Assembly (NCBI RefSeq): GCF_020164535.1
Contig: NZ_JAIQZC010000004.1
Span: 186,001-250,000, forward strand
Length of the DNA: 64,000 bases
Direction of reading: 5' to 3'
Source: Psychroflexus montanilacus
Lineage (GTDB): Bacteria > Bacteroidota > Bacteroidia > Flavobacteriales > Flavobacteriaceae
Position numbers and translations under genes: made by a program. The stretch's first letter is position 1, and each line of letters begins with the position of its first letter. This document shows positions 17,024 through 26,188 of this stretch, piece by piece. The notes below the pieces were generated by a model. It had not been told where the DNA came from. It worked only from the letters and a program-made list of their open reading frames with translations, and did no database searches.

Positions 17024-19717
17024 ATGGAAAGTTTCATTACTAAAATTGTATCAGACCTAAAGCCAGAGGAAGTAGAAAAAGATCATTTTGTTCTTCCGAG
17101 TAGAAGAGCAGCACAAGCGTTCTCTAAAGAGTTACTTCATTTTCAAAATGGAGATTTTTTGGTGCCCCCGGTGCAAAGTATTGAAGAGTTTATAGAGAAA
17201 GTTGCAGAAGTCAACCTTATCGGTAACCTGGAAACCTTATTCAACTTCTATGAAGTCTATAAGGAGAATACAAATCCAAACAAGCAAGAACCTCTTGAAC
17301 AAGTTTATAATTGGGGACAATCTATTATTCAAGATTTTAATGAAATCGACCGTTATCAGATAGATGCTAGTCAGTTTTTTGGAAATTTAAAAGCTATCAA
17401 GGACTTGGAACACTGGTCCAAATCTGATGTCAAAACCGAATTAGTAAAAAACTACATTGAATTTTGGGAGAGTCTGCCAAAATATTATGTAGAATTAAAA
17501 GCAAAACTAAAGTCTCAGAACAAAGCTTATCAGGGAATGGCCTACCAGGAGGCGGTCTTTAAACTTGATGAGTTCATTAACTCTACAAGCAGTAAATTTT
17601 ATTTTATTGGCTTTAACGCACTTAACTCTTGCGAAGAAACCATTTTTCAGCATATAGTAAATAAGCAAAGAGGACAAATAATTTGGGACATCGATAAACA
17701 TCTTTTAAAAAACAATTCTGCTGGAATGTTCATGAGAAACTATTCCAAGAGTTGGTCGATGTATTCAAATTCTGAACTCCAATTCTCTTCTACATCGTAT
17801 ACGAGTAATAAAAATATTGGTCTTTACGGAGTGTCTAGAAAGGTAGGACAGGCTAAATTGGTTGGTGAATTAATGTCAAACTTAAATCCAACCGAATTAA
17901 GTAAAACTGCCATCATTCTTGGAGATGAAAATTTACTTCAGCCTATACTTAATTCCTTACCCCAAAATGTGGATAAGGTCAATGTCACTATGGGTTTACC
18001 CCTTGCTAACACAAATCCTTCTTCACTATTTGAAACCTTATTTAAGATAAGATCTTTAGATCAACATCATATCCATTATAAATTACTTTTTGAACTCATT
18101 GAACACCCTTTACTTAAGAAAACTTACCGAGATGATTTACATTCGATTAAGGAGTATTTGAATGCAAATAATATAATCTTCCAGGACAAGGTTGAGTTTT
18201 TTAAACAACATACTCAGATAGACCTCTCACTACAAGAGATATTAAAATTATCTTTGATTTCTGCTGAATCTTCAGTAGAGGAATTCCTTAATCATTGCCT
18301 TAAGATCATTGAATTATTAAAACCAAAATCTTCTGAAGATAAGCTTTATCTAGAATATCTCTTTGGTTTTAAAAAACTTTTCATCAAACTAAAGAACCTT
18401 TTGGCAAAATCTGAATTAATCAAGGATTTCAAAGTTTTTCACCAAATCTATTTAGATATTTTATCTTCAGAAACCTTAGATTTTGAAGGCTCACCATATG
18501 ATGGACTTCAAATTATGGGAATGCTTGAAACCAGGGTTTTAGATTTTGAAAACATCATTATCACTTCTGTGAATGAAGGCATATTACCATCAGGAAAATC
18601 ACAAAATAGCTTCATCCCTTTTGATCTCAAGAAGGCCTACAAACTTCCTACTTATAAAGAAAAAGACGCTGTCTATGCCTATCACTTTTTTAGATTGATC
18701 CAAAGAGCTGAAAATTGCCATTTTATCTTCAATAACTCCACTACTGGAATTGAAAAGGCAGAAAAAAGCAGATTTCTGACTCAACTGGAAACTTTCAAAA
18801 TACCTCAACACCATATCAGACATTTTGCTGTATCTGCTCAGGTAAATCATAGTGATTCACTTCTAAAGGAAATAAATAAAACGCCCAAAATGCTGCTGAA
18901 GCTAAAAGCTTTATTTGAAAGTGGCATTTCCCCTTCAGCATTGACTACCTACATTAGAAATCCGTTGGACTTTTACCATAGGTATATTCTAGATTTAAAA
19001 GAACTGGACGAAATTGAAGAAGACATTTCATACAAAACACTTGGAACGGTTATTCATGATTGCCTGGATCTCTTATACAGAAATTACGTCAACAAAGCTT
19101 TAAAGGAATCTGATGTTGATCAAATGATTCAAATCTATCCTAAAACGTTGATCATGCTTTTTGAAAAAAAGTTTCAGGAAGATGCGTTGAGACATGGAAA
19201 AAACTTGATTGATTTTGAAATTGCTAAACAGCAAATCAAACGGTTTTTAATTCAGGAGAAGAGAACAGTCAGGGAAAATGATTTGAAAGTTTTAGAATTA
19301 GAAAAAGTTAGAGAAAAATATCTTGATATTGATGGAATTGATTTTAAAATCAAATTGAAAGGAACTGTAGACAGAGTAGATATTTGGAACAATCAGTTGA
19401 GAATAATAGACTACAAAACTGGAAAAGTAGAAGTAAGGCAACTTAAAATTCCAAAGGATTGGGAGGAATTTACAGAAGACTACAAGTTTTCTAAAGCCTT
19501 TCAGGTTTTATTCTATGCCTTACTCAAGGAAGATCAACTAGGAGAAAATGCAATGGCTGGAATAATTTCGTTTAAAAATTTAAAGTCGGGTTTTTTAACT
19601 TGTTCGGCTTCAAATTCAAATTTGAAAGATGTGGTTGAAGAATTTAAAATTGAATTAGAAACTTTAATTTTGGAGATATTAAATCCTGAAATTCCATTTT
19701 CTGAGAAACCTGTTTAA
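17024..19717 (+). CDS. AddB-like PD-(D/E)XK nuclease
   Basis: The 897-residue protein has the AddB/RexB plan: a helicase-like N-terminal half without a working Walker A loop (VLPSRRAAQAF near residue 24), and a C-terminal RecB-type nuclease. The nuclease domain shows SALTTYIRNPLDFYHRYIL, GTVIHDCLDLLY, GTVDRVDIWNNQLRIIDYKTG, and AFQVLFYALL, giving the H-D-DxK catalytic set. The Fe-S cysteines of Bacillus AddB are not seen. It probably works with the AddA-like protein at 11148-14294. The recJ gene starts 14 bases after its stop, so the two are likely co-transcribed. Confidence 0.85.
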   Translation: MESFITKIVSDLKPEEVEKDHFVLPSRRAAQAFSKELLHFQNGDFLVPPVQSIEEFIEKVAEVNLIGNLETLFNFYEVYKENTNPNKQEPLEQVYNWGQSIIQDFNEIDRYQIDASQFFGNLKAIKDLEHWSKSDVKTELVKNYIEFWESLPKYYVELKAKLKSQNKAYQGMAYQEAVFKLDEFINSTSSKFYFIGFNALNSCEETIFQHIVNKQRGQIIWDIDKHLLKNNSAGMFMRNYSKSWSMYSNSELQFSSTSYTSNKNIGLYGVSRKVGQAKLVGELMSNLNPTELSKTAIILGDENLLQPILNSLPQNVDKVNVTMGLPLANTNPSSLFETLFKIRSLDQHHIHYKLLFELIEHPLLKKTYRDDLHSIKEYLNANNIIFQDKVEFFKQHTQIDLSLQEILKLSLISAESSVEEFLNHCLKIIELLKPKSSEDKLYLEYLFGFKKLFIKLKNLLAKSELIKDFKVFHQIYLDILSSETLDFEGSPYDGLQIMGMLETRVLDFENIIITSVNEGILPSGKSQNSFIPFDLKKAYKLPTYKEKDAVYAYHFFRLIQRAENCHFIFNNSTTGIEKAEKSRFLTQLETFKIPQHHIRHFAVSAQVNHSDSLLKEINKTPKMLLKLKALFESGISPSALTTYIRNPLDFYHRYILDLKELDEIEEDISYKTLGTVIHDCLDLLYRNYVNKALKESDVDQMIQIYPKTLIMLFEKKFQEDALRHGKNLIDFEIAKQQIKRFLIQEKRTVRENDLKVLELEKVREKYLDIDGIDFKIKLKGTVDRVDIWNNQLRIIDYKTGKVEVRQLKIPKDWEEFTEDYKFSKAFQVLFYALLKEDQLGENAMAGIISFKNLKSGFLTCSASNSNLKDVVEEFKIELETLILEILNPEIPFSEKPV

Positions 19718-19731
19718 AGCAAAACTACTGT

Positions 19732-21426
19732 ATGCGCTGGACTTTAAATAACAAAGCAGATGCTGCCAAAATTGTTCAACTCCAAGAATCTATTGGAGTC
19801 GACCAACCTATTGCTGAGCTACTTGTCAAAAGAAATATTGAAACTTTTGAAGATGCCAAAGCTTTTTTTAGGCCAAGTCTGGACAGTCTGCATGATCCTT
19901 TTTTGATGAAAGGCATGCACGAAGCGACAGATTGTATTCTCCAAAAAAGAAATGAGAACAGACTCATCATGGTTTTTGGAGACTACGATGTAGACGGAAC
20001 AACAAGTGTTGCACTCATGAGTACATACCTGAAAAGTTTAGGATTTGAAATCTTAAGCTATATCCCGGATAGGTATGAAGAAGGCTATGGCGTATCCTAC
20101 AAAGGTATCGATCATGCCAAAGCCAATGGTATTGATCTTATTATTGCTCTGGATTGTGGTATAAAAGCCATAGATAAAATAAAATATGCTAAGGACTTAG
20201 GTATAGATTTTATCGTTTGCGACCACCATAGACCAGGAGATAACATTCCAGATGCTGTAGCCGTTTTGGATCCAAAACAAGAGGATTGTAATTATCCATA
20301 TGATGAATTGTGTGGTTGTGGAGTAGGTTTTAAGCTTATCCAGGCTTTACATATCAAAATAGGAAAACCTCAAAAAGAAATTTATAAATATTTAGACCTG
20401 GTAGCGACAGCAATTGGGTCGGATATCGTTCCCATAACCGGTGAAAATAGGATACTCGCTCACTTTGGCCTTAAACTTATAAATTCGAGAAGAAGGCCTG
20501 CATTTAAAGCCATTCTGGAGCAAACCAAAAAGAGTGAGCTCACCATTACAGACGTAGTATTTATGATTGGGCCACGCATCAACGCAGCAGGAAGAATGAA
20601 ACATGGCTTGCTGGCTACTGAGCTATTATGTGAAAATGATATTGAAAAAGTGAAAACTTTAGCTAAAGATATTGAAGAATTCAATGCGAGCAGGAAAGAT
20701 ACGGATCGCACGATAACAGGTGAGGCTCTAAAGCTTATAAAAGAAAACAAAGAAGAAGAGCGATTTACAACAGTTGTCTACCAACCACACTGGCACAAAG
20801 GTGTAATTGGAATAGTCGCGTCGAGACTTACTGAAACTTATTACAGACCAACATTGGTGTTTACAAAAAGTGGAGAAAAGCTGGCAGCTTCAGCAAGATC
20901 CGTCAAAGGTTTTGATGTCTACGATGCCTTGGAGAGTTCAGCTGAATTCATTGAGCAATTTGGAGGTCATAAATATGCAGCAGGATTGACGCTTGAAGAA
21001 ACTAATTTTGAAAAATTCAAATCTAAATTTGAGGAGGTCGTTAAATCTAGCATTGATCCAGATCTGCTAACTCCAGAAATACAGTTTGATTCTGAACTTG
21101 AATTTTCTGATATCACACCAAAATTTATCCGGATCCTAAAGCAGTTTGCACCATTTGGGCCAAGGAATATGAAGCCTACGTTTGTGTCTAGGAACATCTC
21201 AACAACTGGATTTGTAAAAGCTCTAGGCGAAGAAGGTCTTCATTTGAAAGCGAACCTTGTTCAAAATGGAGTAGTTTTAACCTCAATTGGATTTGGCTTA
21301 GGTGAGAAAAAAGAAATCATGGACTCAAAAGAAAATTTTGATATCATATATACCATAGAAGAGAACGAGTGGAATGGAACAACAACGGTTCAACTCAACC
21401 TAAAAGACCTGAAAAAATCAAATTAG
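19732..21426 (+). CDS. recJ: Single-stranded-DNA-specific exonuclease RecJ
   Basis: RecJ degrades single strands 5' to 3' in recombination, mismatch repair and base excision repair. The 564 residues show the DHH core: GDYDVDGTTS (83-92), ALDCGIKA (139-146), DHH at 164-166 in VCDHHRPGD, and the IGPRINAAGRM motif. The DHHA1 domain with ASARSVKGFDVYDAL and FGGHKYAAGLTL follows, then a C-terminal OB fold. It lies next to the AddB-like gene, which makes a DNA-end-processing group. ATG start. Confidence 0.96.
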   Translation: MRWTLNNKADAAKIVQLQESIGVDQPIAELLVKRNIETFEDAKAFFRPSLDSLHDPFLMKGMHEATDCILQKRNENRLIMVFGDYDVDGTTSVALMSTYLKSLGFEILSYIPDRYEEGYGVSYKGIDHAKANGIDLIIALDCGIKAIDKIKYAKDLGIDFIVCDHHRPGDNIPDAVAVLDPKQEDCNYPYDELCGCGVGFKLIQALHIKIGKPQKEIYKYLDLVATAIGSDIVPITGENRILAHFGLKLINSRRRPAFKAILEQTKKSELTITDVVFMIGPRINAAGRMKHGLLATELLCENDIEKVKTLAKDIEEFNASRKDTDRTITGEALKLIKENKEEERFTTVVYQPHWHKGVIGIVASRLTETYYRPTLVFTKSGEKLAASARSVKGFDVYDALESSAEFIEQFGGHKYAAGLTLEETNFEKFKSKFEEVVKSSIDPDLLTPEIQFDSELEFSDITPKFIRILKQFAPFGPRNMKPTFVSRNISTTGFVKALGEEGLHLKANLVQNGVVLTSIGFGLGEKKEIMDSKENFDIIYTIEENEWNGTTTVQLNLKDLKKSN

Positions 21427-21437
21427 TTACAATTCCT

Positions 21438-21445
21438 TAACTTTG
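21438..21445 (+). promoter_or_regulatory. LysE-family gene promoter -7 element
   Basis: TAACTTTG matches TAnnTTTG between the recJ stop and the LysE-family ATG, 23 bases before the latter. Confidence 0.45.
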
Positions 21446-21468
21446 ACTTCAAAACTGAAAAAGATTTA

Positions 21469-22167
21469 ATGTTACAAGATATATTATCTGGAATTCCTCT
21501 TGGTTTTTTTTTAGCCTTTATGGTGGGACCAGCATTTTTTATCTTACTTGAAACCGCAGCCATGAGGGGTTTTAAAGCTGCTTTTGCTTTTGATATTGGC
21601 GTAATCATTGCAGATATTGTTTTCATTTTTATAGCATATTTCAGTACAAGTCAGCTTCTTCGAAGCATTAAAGACGATCCTGGTCTTTTTATTTTTGGAG
21701 GAAGCGTGCTCAGTATTTACGGACTTATAGCTTATATCAAAGCAAGGAAAACAACCTACTCCCCTGCTGATTTTGAAGTTCAAAAACTAAAGCGCAAAGA
21801 TGTCTTTGGAATTATCGTAAAAGGCTTTTTGCTCAATTTTATTAATATAGGTGTCTTGGGGTTTTGGCTTGGATTGATCATTATTTTTGGTCCCTCATTA
21901 GATATGGATGGTTCTCGATTGATCGTGTTTTTTACAACTATTATCGTCACTTATTTGATTATCGACACTTTTAAAATACTACTGGCTAAAAAGTTAAATA
22001 AAAAACTAACTCCAAGACGAATCTCACTCTTCAAAAAAGGCATCAGTTTTTTATTAATCGTTTTCGGAATCATTTTAATATTAAGAGGGGTCATCCCCGA
22101 AAAAATAGAGAAAATTGAAACTAATTTTGAACCAACAGCCCTTATTAAGATAGAGATCGAAGATTAA
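21469..22167 (+). CDS. LysE-family amino-acid exporter
   Basis: The 232-residue protein has about six membrane helices. The N-terminal signature GIPLGFFLAFMVGPAFFILL carries the family's G-x-x-x-G-x-x-x-GP pattern. LysE/RhtB proteins export amino acids or similar small molecules; the substrate here cannot be read from sequence. The C-terminal helix ends in a charged tail. It stands alone, convergent with the acyltransferase gene at 22193. Confidence 0.85.
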   Translation: MLQDILSGIPLGFFLAFMVGPAFFILLETAAMRGFKAAFAFDIGVIIADIVFIFIAYFSTSQLLRSIKDDPGLFIFGGSVLSIYGLIAYIKARKTTYSPADFEVQKLKRKDVFGIIVKGFLLNFINIGVLGFWLGLIIIFGPSLDMDGSRLIVFFTTIIVTYLIIDTFKILLAKKLNKKLTPRRISLFKKGISFLLIVFGIILILRGVIPEKIEKIETNFEPTALIKIEIED

Positions 22168-22192
22168 ATTTGATATGCCTACAACTTTAAAC

Positions 22193-22729
22193 TCAAGTAT
22201 ACGCGGGAATTTTTCCCACGACTCCTGTAAAAAATTTCTTTAGCTCATTTACATCTTTTTTATAATCTCCAGTAGTGTAAAAAGGTTCCGATATTTTTAC
22301 AGTCTTAGTTGAATAGTCGAAAGCCACTGAAGTGATTGGAACCTTAGATTCATGAGCAATGTAATAAAACCCACTTTTCCATTCCTTTACTTTTTTACGA
22401 GTTCCCTCTGGAGCTATCGCAAGACGAAATTCATTTTTAGAATTGAATAGTTTTACGATTTGTTCTACTTTATTTTGTTTGGATTTACGTTCTATCGGTT
22501 CACCACCCATCCATTTGAAATACCATCCAAAAGGTGAATCAAACAATTCCTTTTTGGCAACGTAATTTATAGGTACTTTTATAATCTTTCTTGTGAATGC
22601 TCCAACGTAAAAATCATGCCAGCTGGTGTGTGGCAAAACAATCACCACGGTTTTTAATATTGATTTATCAAATTGGCCTACTATGGACCAGCCTAACAAG
22701 GATTGGAAAATAAATTTTGAAAGCTGCAC
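22193..22729 (-). CDS. Short lysophospholipid-type acyltransferase
   Basis: The 178-residue protein has HTSWHDFYVG with the HX4D acyltransferase motif (His34, Asp39) and APEGTRKK (106-113) as the acceptor phosphate motif. It lacks the N-terminal membrane helices of the PlsC-like protein at 2606-3343 and is shorter. Proteins of this kind acylate glycerophosphates or ornithine-type lipids; the acceptor is unknown. The start is GTG at 22729, because upstream in-frame codons offer no ATG. The 198 bases between it and the next gene are AT-rich with nothing recognised. Confidence 0.78.
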   Translation of the reverse strand: MQLSKFIFQSLLGWSIVGQFDKSILKTVVIVLPHTSWHDFYVGAFTRKIIKVPINYVAKKELFDSPFGWYFKWMGGEPIERKSKQNKVEQIVKLFNSKNEFRLAIAPEGTRKKVKEWKSGFYYIAHESKVPITSVAFDYSTKTVKISEPFYTTGDYKKDVNELKKFFTGVVGKIPAYT

Positions 22730-22927
22730 TCGAATAATTTAATTTATGGGAATAAAAATAAAGCCTGGAACGGATATAAAGGAATTACAGCATAAAAAAT
22801 ATTTAATTTTAATTTATTTTGAGACAAGTATTCAAAGGTAAATACTGAGAATTGACAATAAGTACTTAGTTTTTCAAAAAAAGGAATTTTTAAATAATAA
22901 GGATAAGCAATATTAAATTGAAGGTGG

Positions 22928-23353
22928 ATGATTTCTAAAGAAAATAGTCGATGGATGGAAAAGGCCATAGTACAGGCCAAACTGGGTAAAACTCCATTTG
23001 GTGCAGTAATTGTGAACAGTAATGGTGAGTTTATAGAAGCTTACAACACAACAAAAAAAGACGGACCTATAGCACATGCAGAAATCAATGCAATTCAAAA
23101 ATTGAACGAATTAAATTATACCGATGCAAAAAACCTGGTACTTTATTCTACTGTTGAGCCCTGTCCCATGTGCATGAGTGCCATAGTCTGGGCTGGGATT
23201 GGTAAGGTGGTTTTTGGAGCAAGCATAGACGATGCATCAAAATTTGGAAGCCAAATTCATATTTCCTGTAAAGACGTCGTAGAGAAATCCTGGTATAAAA
23301 TTATATTAAAAAGTGGTATCGAAAGAGAAAGATGTATTGAACTTTTCAAATGA
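22928..23353 (+). CDS. Nucleoside/guanine deaminase (cytidine deaminase-like fold)
   Basis: The 141-residue protein has the zinc deaminase motifs HAE (His50, Glu52 in AHAEINAIQ) and PCPMC (78-82 in EPCPMCMSAIVW). The length and the PCPMCMSAI form fit guanine deaminases and related nucleoside deaminases. TadA has similar motifs but usually different flanks, so tRNA editing is the less likely role. No purine-salvage gene is adjacent. Its 3' side runs into the repeated tRNA-derived segment. Confidence 0.83.
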   Translation: MISKENSRWMEKAIVQAKLGKTPFGAVIVNSNGEFIEAYNTTKKDGPIAHAEINAIQKLNELNYTDAKNLVLYSTVEPCPMCMSAIVWAGIGKVVFGASIDDASKFGSQIHISCKDVVEKSWYKIILKSGIERERCIELFK

Positions 23354-23399
23354 GTCTTAAAAATCTAAGGTTAGATTAAAAATTTCTGAAGACAAAAGC

Positions 23400-23490
23400 A
23401 AAAAAGCCTAACTCAAGGAATTTAGGCTTTCATAGAGGTGTTTTTTGAGGTGTCGAGCGTCCCGAAACGTCGGGAGAACCGCTGTAGATG
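23400..23490 (-). repeat. Damaged partial copy of tRNA-Cys and its terminator, with a palindrome in the T-loop
   Basis: This stretch repeats, 152-154 bases away, the terminator hairpin and the 3' part of tRNA-Cys. Both copies contain AAAGCCTAA and TTAGGCTTT arms, then GAGGTGTCGAGCG, then GAACCGCTGTAGATG. Between the last two, the true gene has GATTC, while this copy has the 16-base TCCCGA-AACG-TCGGGA (23460-23475). After GTAGATG the similarity stops, so the anticodon and 5' half are absent. It cannot be a working tRNA. The same arrangement occurs beside tRNA-Ala near 57.85 kb. Confidence 0.85.
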
Positions 23491-23552
23491 TACGCTAAAA
23501 AAAAAGGATATAAAAAATAGCTACTTTTCTAATTAGTGTGAAGTCTAAAACT

Positions 23553-23582
23553 AAAAAAAGCCTAACAACGAATTTAGGCTTT
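23553..23582 (-). terminator. tRNA-Cys terminator
   Basis: Read leftward, AAAGCCTAA pairs with TTAGGCTTT across a short loop and ends in a T run, 18 bases beyond the tRNA 3' end. A second copy of the hairpin lies at 23400-23430. Confidence 0.75.
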
Positions 23583-23599
23583 AATAGAGACATTTTTAG

Positions 23600-23670
23600 A
23601 GGTGTCGAGCGGATTCGAACCGCTGTAGATGGTTTTGCAGACCACTGCCTAGCCACTCGGCCACGACACC
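23600..23670 (-). tRNA. tRNA-Cys (GCA)
   Basis: The minus strand folds as a complete cloverleaf of 71 bases. The acceptor stem pairs GGTGTCG with CGACACC, with discriminator U73 as expected for cysteine. The D stem is GCC/GGC, the anticodon loop is CTGCAAA (anticodon GCA), and the T arm is AGCGG-TTCGAAT-CCGCT. CCA is not encoded. The stretch from 23354 to 23734 holds no protein gene, only this tRNA and the repeated segment. Confidence 0.95.
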
Positions 23671-23734
23671 ATTTTTTAAGAAGTGCAAATTTATGAAATT
23701 ATTTCAATCTTCAACAGTATAATGAAGATAAGAT

Positions 23735-24094
23735 TTAATCTCGTGTTCTTGACAATGTAATGTTGACATCCTCTACATCTCCACCCAATGGAGGGTTTAG
23801 TTTAGCTACCTTGACACTGGAAGCTTTTACGAGATCCAATTCAGAAAAAATCCTATCTAAAATACGCTTAGCAACATGCTCTAAAAGTTTGGAGGGTTGG
23901 CACATTTCCTCCTTTACAATCTTATTGAGGTGAACATAGTCTACTGTATCTGCCAAGACATCCGACTCTGCTGAAAGATTCAAATTGGCTTTAACGCTTA
24001 GGTCGACTCGGTAATCACTCCCTATTTTAGTTTCTTCTGGCAGGCATCCATGATAAGCATAAACCCGTATGTTATTCAATGTAATTGTATCCAC
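23735..24094 (-). CDS. folB: Dihydroneopterin aldolase
   Basis: FolB releases glycolaldehyde from 7,8-dihydroneopterin in folate synthesis. The 119-residue protein has the family's opening (ITLNNIRVYAYHGCLPEE), the TVDYVHLNKIV segment (~48-58), LLEHVAKRILD with the conserved Glu (~71-81) and the AKLNPP lysine motif (~98-103). The start is GTG at 24094, which gives the usual MDTITLNNIR beginning, 11 bases after a TATCTTTG promoter box. No other folate gene is adjacent. Confidence 0.92.
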   Translation of the reverse strand: MDTITLNNIRVYAYHGCLPEETKIGSDYRVDLSVKANLNLSAESDVLADTVDYVHLNKIVKEEMCQPSKLLEHVAKRILDRIFSELDLVKASSVKVAKLNPPLGGDVEDVNITLSRTRD

Positions 24095-24105
24095 AATTTT
24101 TTGGG

Positions 24106-24113
24106 CAAAGATA
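24106..24113 (-). promoter_or_regulatory. folB promoter -7 element
   Basis: TATCTTTG on the minus strand matches TAnnTTTG and supports the GTG start 11 bases downstream. No -33 TTG is visible. Confidence 0.45.
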
Positions 24114-24248
24114 AGATAGTATTCATTGTGTGGAATTCAGACAGAGCTTGCATCTCATAAATATTATTTAAATTTTAACGTTTTTCTAACAGGGAAGGCT
24201 GTAACATTATTGAAACTAATAGGTCATATGTAAAGTAACTCAACTATT

Positions 24249-24950
24249 ATGATTGAAATAAAAGATTTGCACAAGTCCTATAAAATGGGAAAAAATTCTC
24301 TTCATGTCTTGAAAGGAATCAATTTTAGTGTACAGGAAGGAGAATTAGTTTCCATCATGGGATCTTCTGGGTCTGGTAAATCAACACTTCTTAACATACT
24401 AGGGATGCTTGATGAGGCAGATGAAGGTTCTTATACATTGGACGGAGTTCCTATTAAAAACCTTAATGAAAAACTTGCTGCACAATACCGAAATAAATTT
24501 CTCGGTTTTATCTTTCAATCTTTCAATCTTATTAATTATAAGTCAGCATTGGATAACGTAGCTCTACCTCTTTACTATCAAGGTGTAAAAAGGTCTGAAC
24601 GTATGGAAAGATCTATGGCTTACCTGGAAAAAGTAGGTCTTGCAGACTGGGCAACTCATAAGCCCAACGAACTTTCTGGTGGCCAAAAACAAAGAGTTGC
24701 TATTGCCAGAGCTTTAGCCAGTGATCCTAAAGTCCTTCTTGCAGATGAGTTAACTGGAGCTTTAGATTCTAAAACATCCTATGAAATCATGGATCTCATC
24801 CAGCAAATTAATGATGAGGGGAGAACCATCCTGGTAGTAACTCACGAAGAAGACATTGCCCATATGACCAAGCGTATTGTCAACTTGAAAGATGGTGTAA
24901 TCATAGACGACAAAAAAGTAACCCAGGTAAGAGCGATACAGAATGTTTAG
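24249..24950 (+). CDS. ABC transporter ATP-binding protein, MacB/LolD type
   Basis: The 233-residue ATPase has Walker A GSSGSGKST (38-46), Q-loop Gln90, signature LSGGQ (142-146), Walker B VLLADE (162-167) followed by LTGALD, and switch His199. The LTGALDSKT form is typical of the MacB/LolD branch, which powers mechanotransmission rather than ordinary translocation. It begins a five-gene operon and its stop lies inside the start of the first permease gene (8-base overlap). It should energise both permeases encoded next. No TAnnTTTG box is found in the 154-base gap before it. Confidence 0.93.
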   Translation: MIEIKDLHKSYKMGKNSLHVLKGINFSVQEGELVSIMGSSGSGKSTLLNILGMLDEADEGSYTLDGVPIKNLNEKLAAQYRNKFLGFIFQSFNLINYKSALDNVALPLYYQGVKRSERMERSMAYLEKVGLADWATHKPNELSGGQKQRVAIARALASDPKVLLADELTGALDSKTSYEIMDLIQQINDEGRTILVVTHEEDIAHMTKRIVNLKDGVIIDDKKVTQVRAIQNV

Positions 24951-26187
24951 TTTAGAACGTTGGCAAGAAGTATTTGAAACCATTTCTAAGAATAAACTTA
25001 GAACATTTCTTACTGGTGTTTCTGTAGCATCTGGGATTTTTATTCTCGTCATTCTCCTTGGAGTAAGCGTTGGTTTCCAGAATGGAATTGAAAGTCAGTT
25101 TCAAAATGATGCTGAAAATATCATTGAAATTTATCCTGGACTTACGAGTATAGATTATAAAGGTTTCAATGAAGGGCGACGTATCCAGCTGAAAAATGAT
25201 GATTACGATCTTGCAAAAAAAGGCTCTGAAACAAAAATTGAATTTGCTTCTCCTATGTATCAAATTTTTGCGGGACTTATTTCTTATAAAAATGAATCTG
25301 GCAGCTACAGAGTAGAGGGTGTTCAGCCTGATTATCAATTTTTAGAAAAAGCTGATATTATAGAAGGTAGATTCCTTAATACAAACGACTTAGAGAATAA
25401 AGAAAAATATGCTGTTATTGGGAATCGAGCCAAAAAAGATCTTTTTGGTAGCCAATCTCCAATTGGAAAATATATTAAAATTTCTGGTTTAAACTTTAAA
25501 GTAGTAGGAGTTTTTACAGATCCGGGAGGCGACAGAGAAGAAACAAGGGTATATGTGCCTATTTCTACTGCACAAATAGTCTTTGGAGCAGGGACAGATA
25601 TAAGGTCAATGGGATTTACTCTTCCTAAAGAAAGTGATTATGATCAAGCATTGAAGCAGTCATCAGCATTTGCCGCTAGAATAGAGAATTTACTTAAAAC
25701 TAAATTAATCATAGATCCAAGAGATGAGAGTGCTCTTAGAATAAATAATAATATAGAAAACACTAAAGAAATATATTTGCTTATAAGCGCTATGAGGCTT
25801 TTCTTTTGGGCTGTAGGAATTGCTACCTTATTGGCTGGAATCATAGGCGTGAGTAATATTATGCTCATCATCGTAAAAGAACGTACTAAAGAAATTGGTA
25901 TCAGAAAAGCATTAGGGGCAGAACCTCTGTCTATAGTAGGAATGATACTTCATGAATCTATTTTTGTAACTACAGTTTCTGGTCTTTTCGGTTTGATTTT
26001 CGGACTCGTCTTGTTGGAAGTTGTAGGACCATTTATAGAATTAGATTTTATTAAAAACCCAAGTGTGAATTTCAGTATTGCTGTTTCCACTTTGATATTA
26101 TTAATCGCTGCTGGAGCAATTGCAGGTTTCTTTCCCGCGTGGAGAGGAGCTAGAATTAAACCTATAGATGCCTTAAGAGACGAATAG
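24943..26187 (+). CDS. MacB-type ABC permease (FtsX domain), first copy
   Basis: The 414-residue protein has one N-terminal membrane helix (~18-40) and a periplasmic MacB_PCD core domain (~45-280) with VIGNRAKKDLFG and GLNFKVVGVF. Three C-terminal FtsX helices follow, with KERTKEIGIRKALGA between the first two. This is the MacB/LolCDE permease plan. The second permease gene starts one base after its stop. Since the ATPase is separate, the two permeases could form a heterodimer like LolC/LolE. Substrate unknown. Confidence 0.9.
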   Translation: MFSLERWQEVFETISKNKLRTFLTGVSVASGIFILVILLGVSVGFQNGIESQFQNDAENIIEIYPGLTSIDYKGFNEGRRIQLKNDDYDLAKKGSETKIEFASPMYQIFAGLISYKNESGSYRVEGVQPDYQFLEKADIIEGRFLNTNDLENKEKYAVIGNRAKKDLFGSQSPIGKYIKISGLNFKVVGVFTDPGGDREETRVYVPISTAQIVFGAGTDIRSMGFTLPKESDYDQALKQSSAFAARIENLLKTKLIIDPRDESALRINNNIENTKEIYLLISAMRLFFWAVGIATLLAGIIGVSNIMLIIVKERTKEIGIRKALGAEPLSIVGMILHESIFVTTVSGLFGLIFGLVLLEVVGPFIELDFIKNPSVNFSIAVSTLILLIAAGAIAGFFPAWRGARIKPIDALRDE

Positions 26188-26188
26188 T

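Noticed and set aside
22730-22927. A small gene between the acyltransferase and the deaminase
   Set aside because: The only frame is lysine/phenylalanine-rich reverse reading of AT-rich DNA with no plausible start signal or family match.
23400-23490. A second tRNA-Cys gene
   Set aside because: The T-loop is replaced by a palindrome and the anticodon arm, D arm and 5' acceptor strand are missing.
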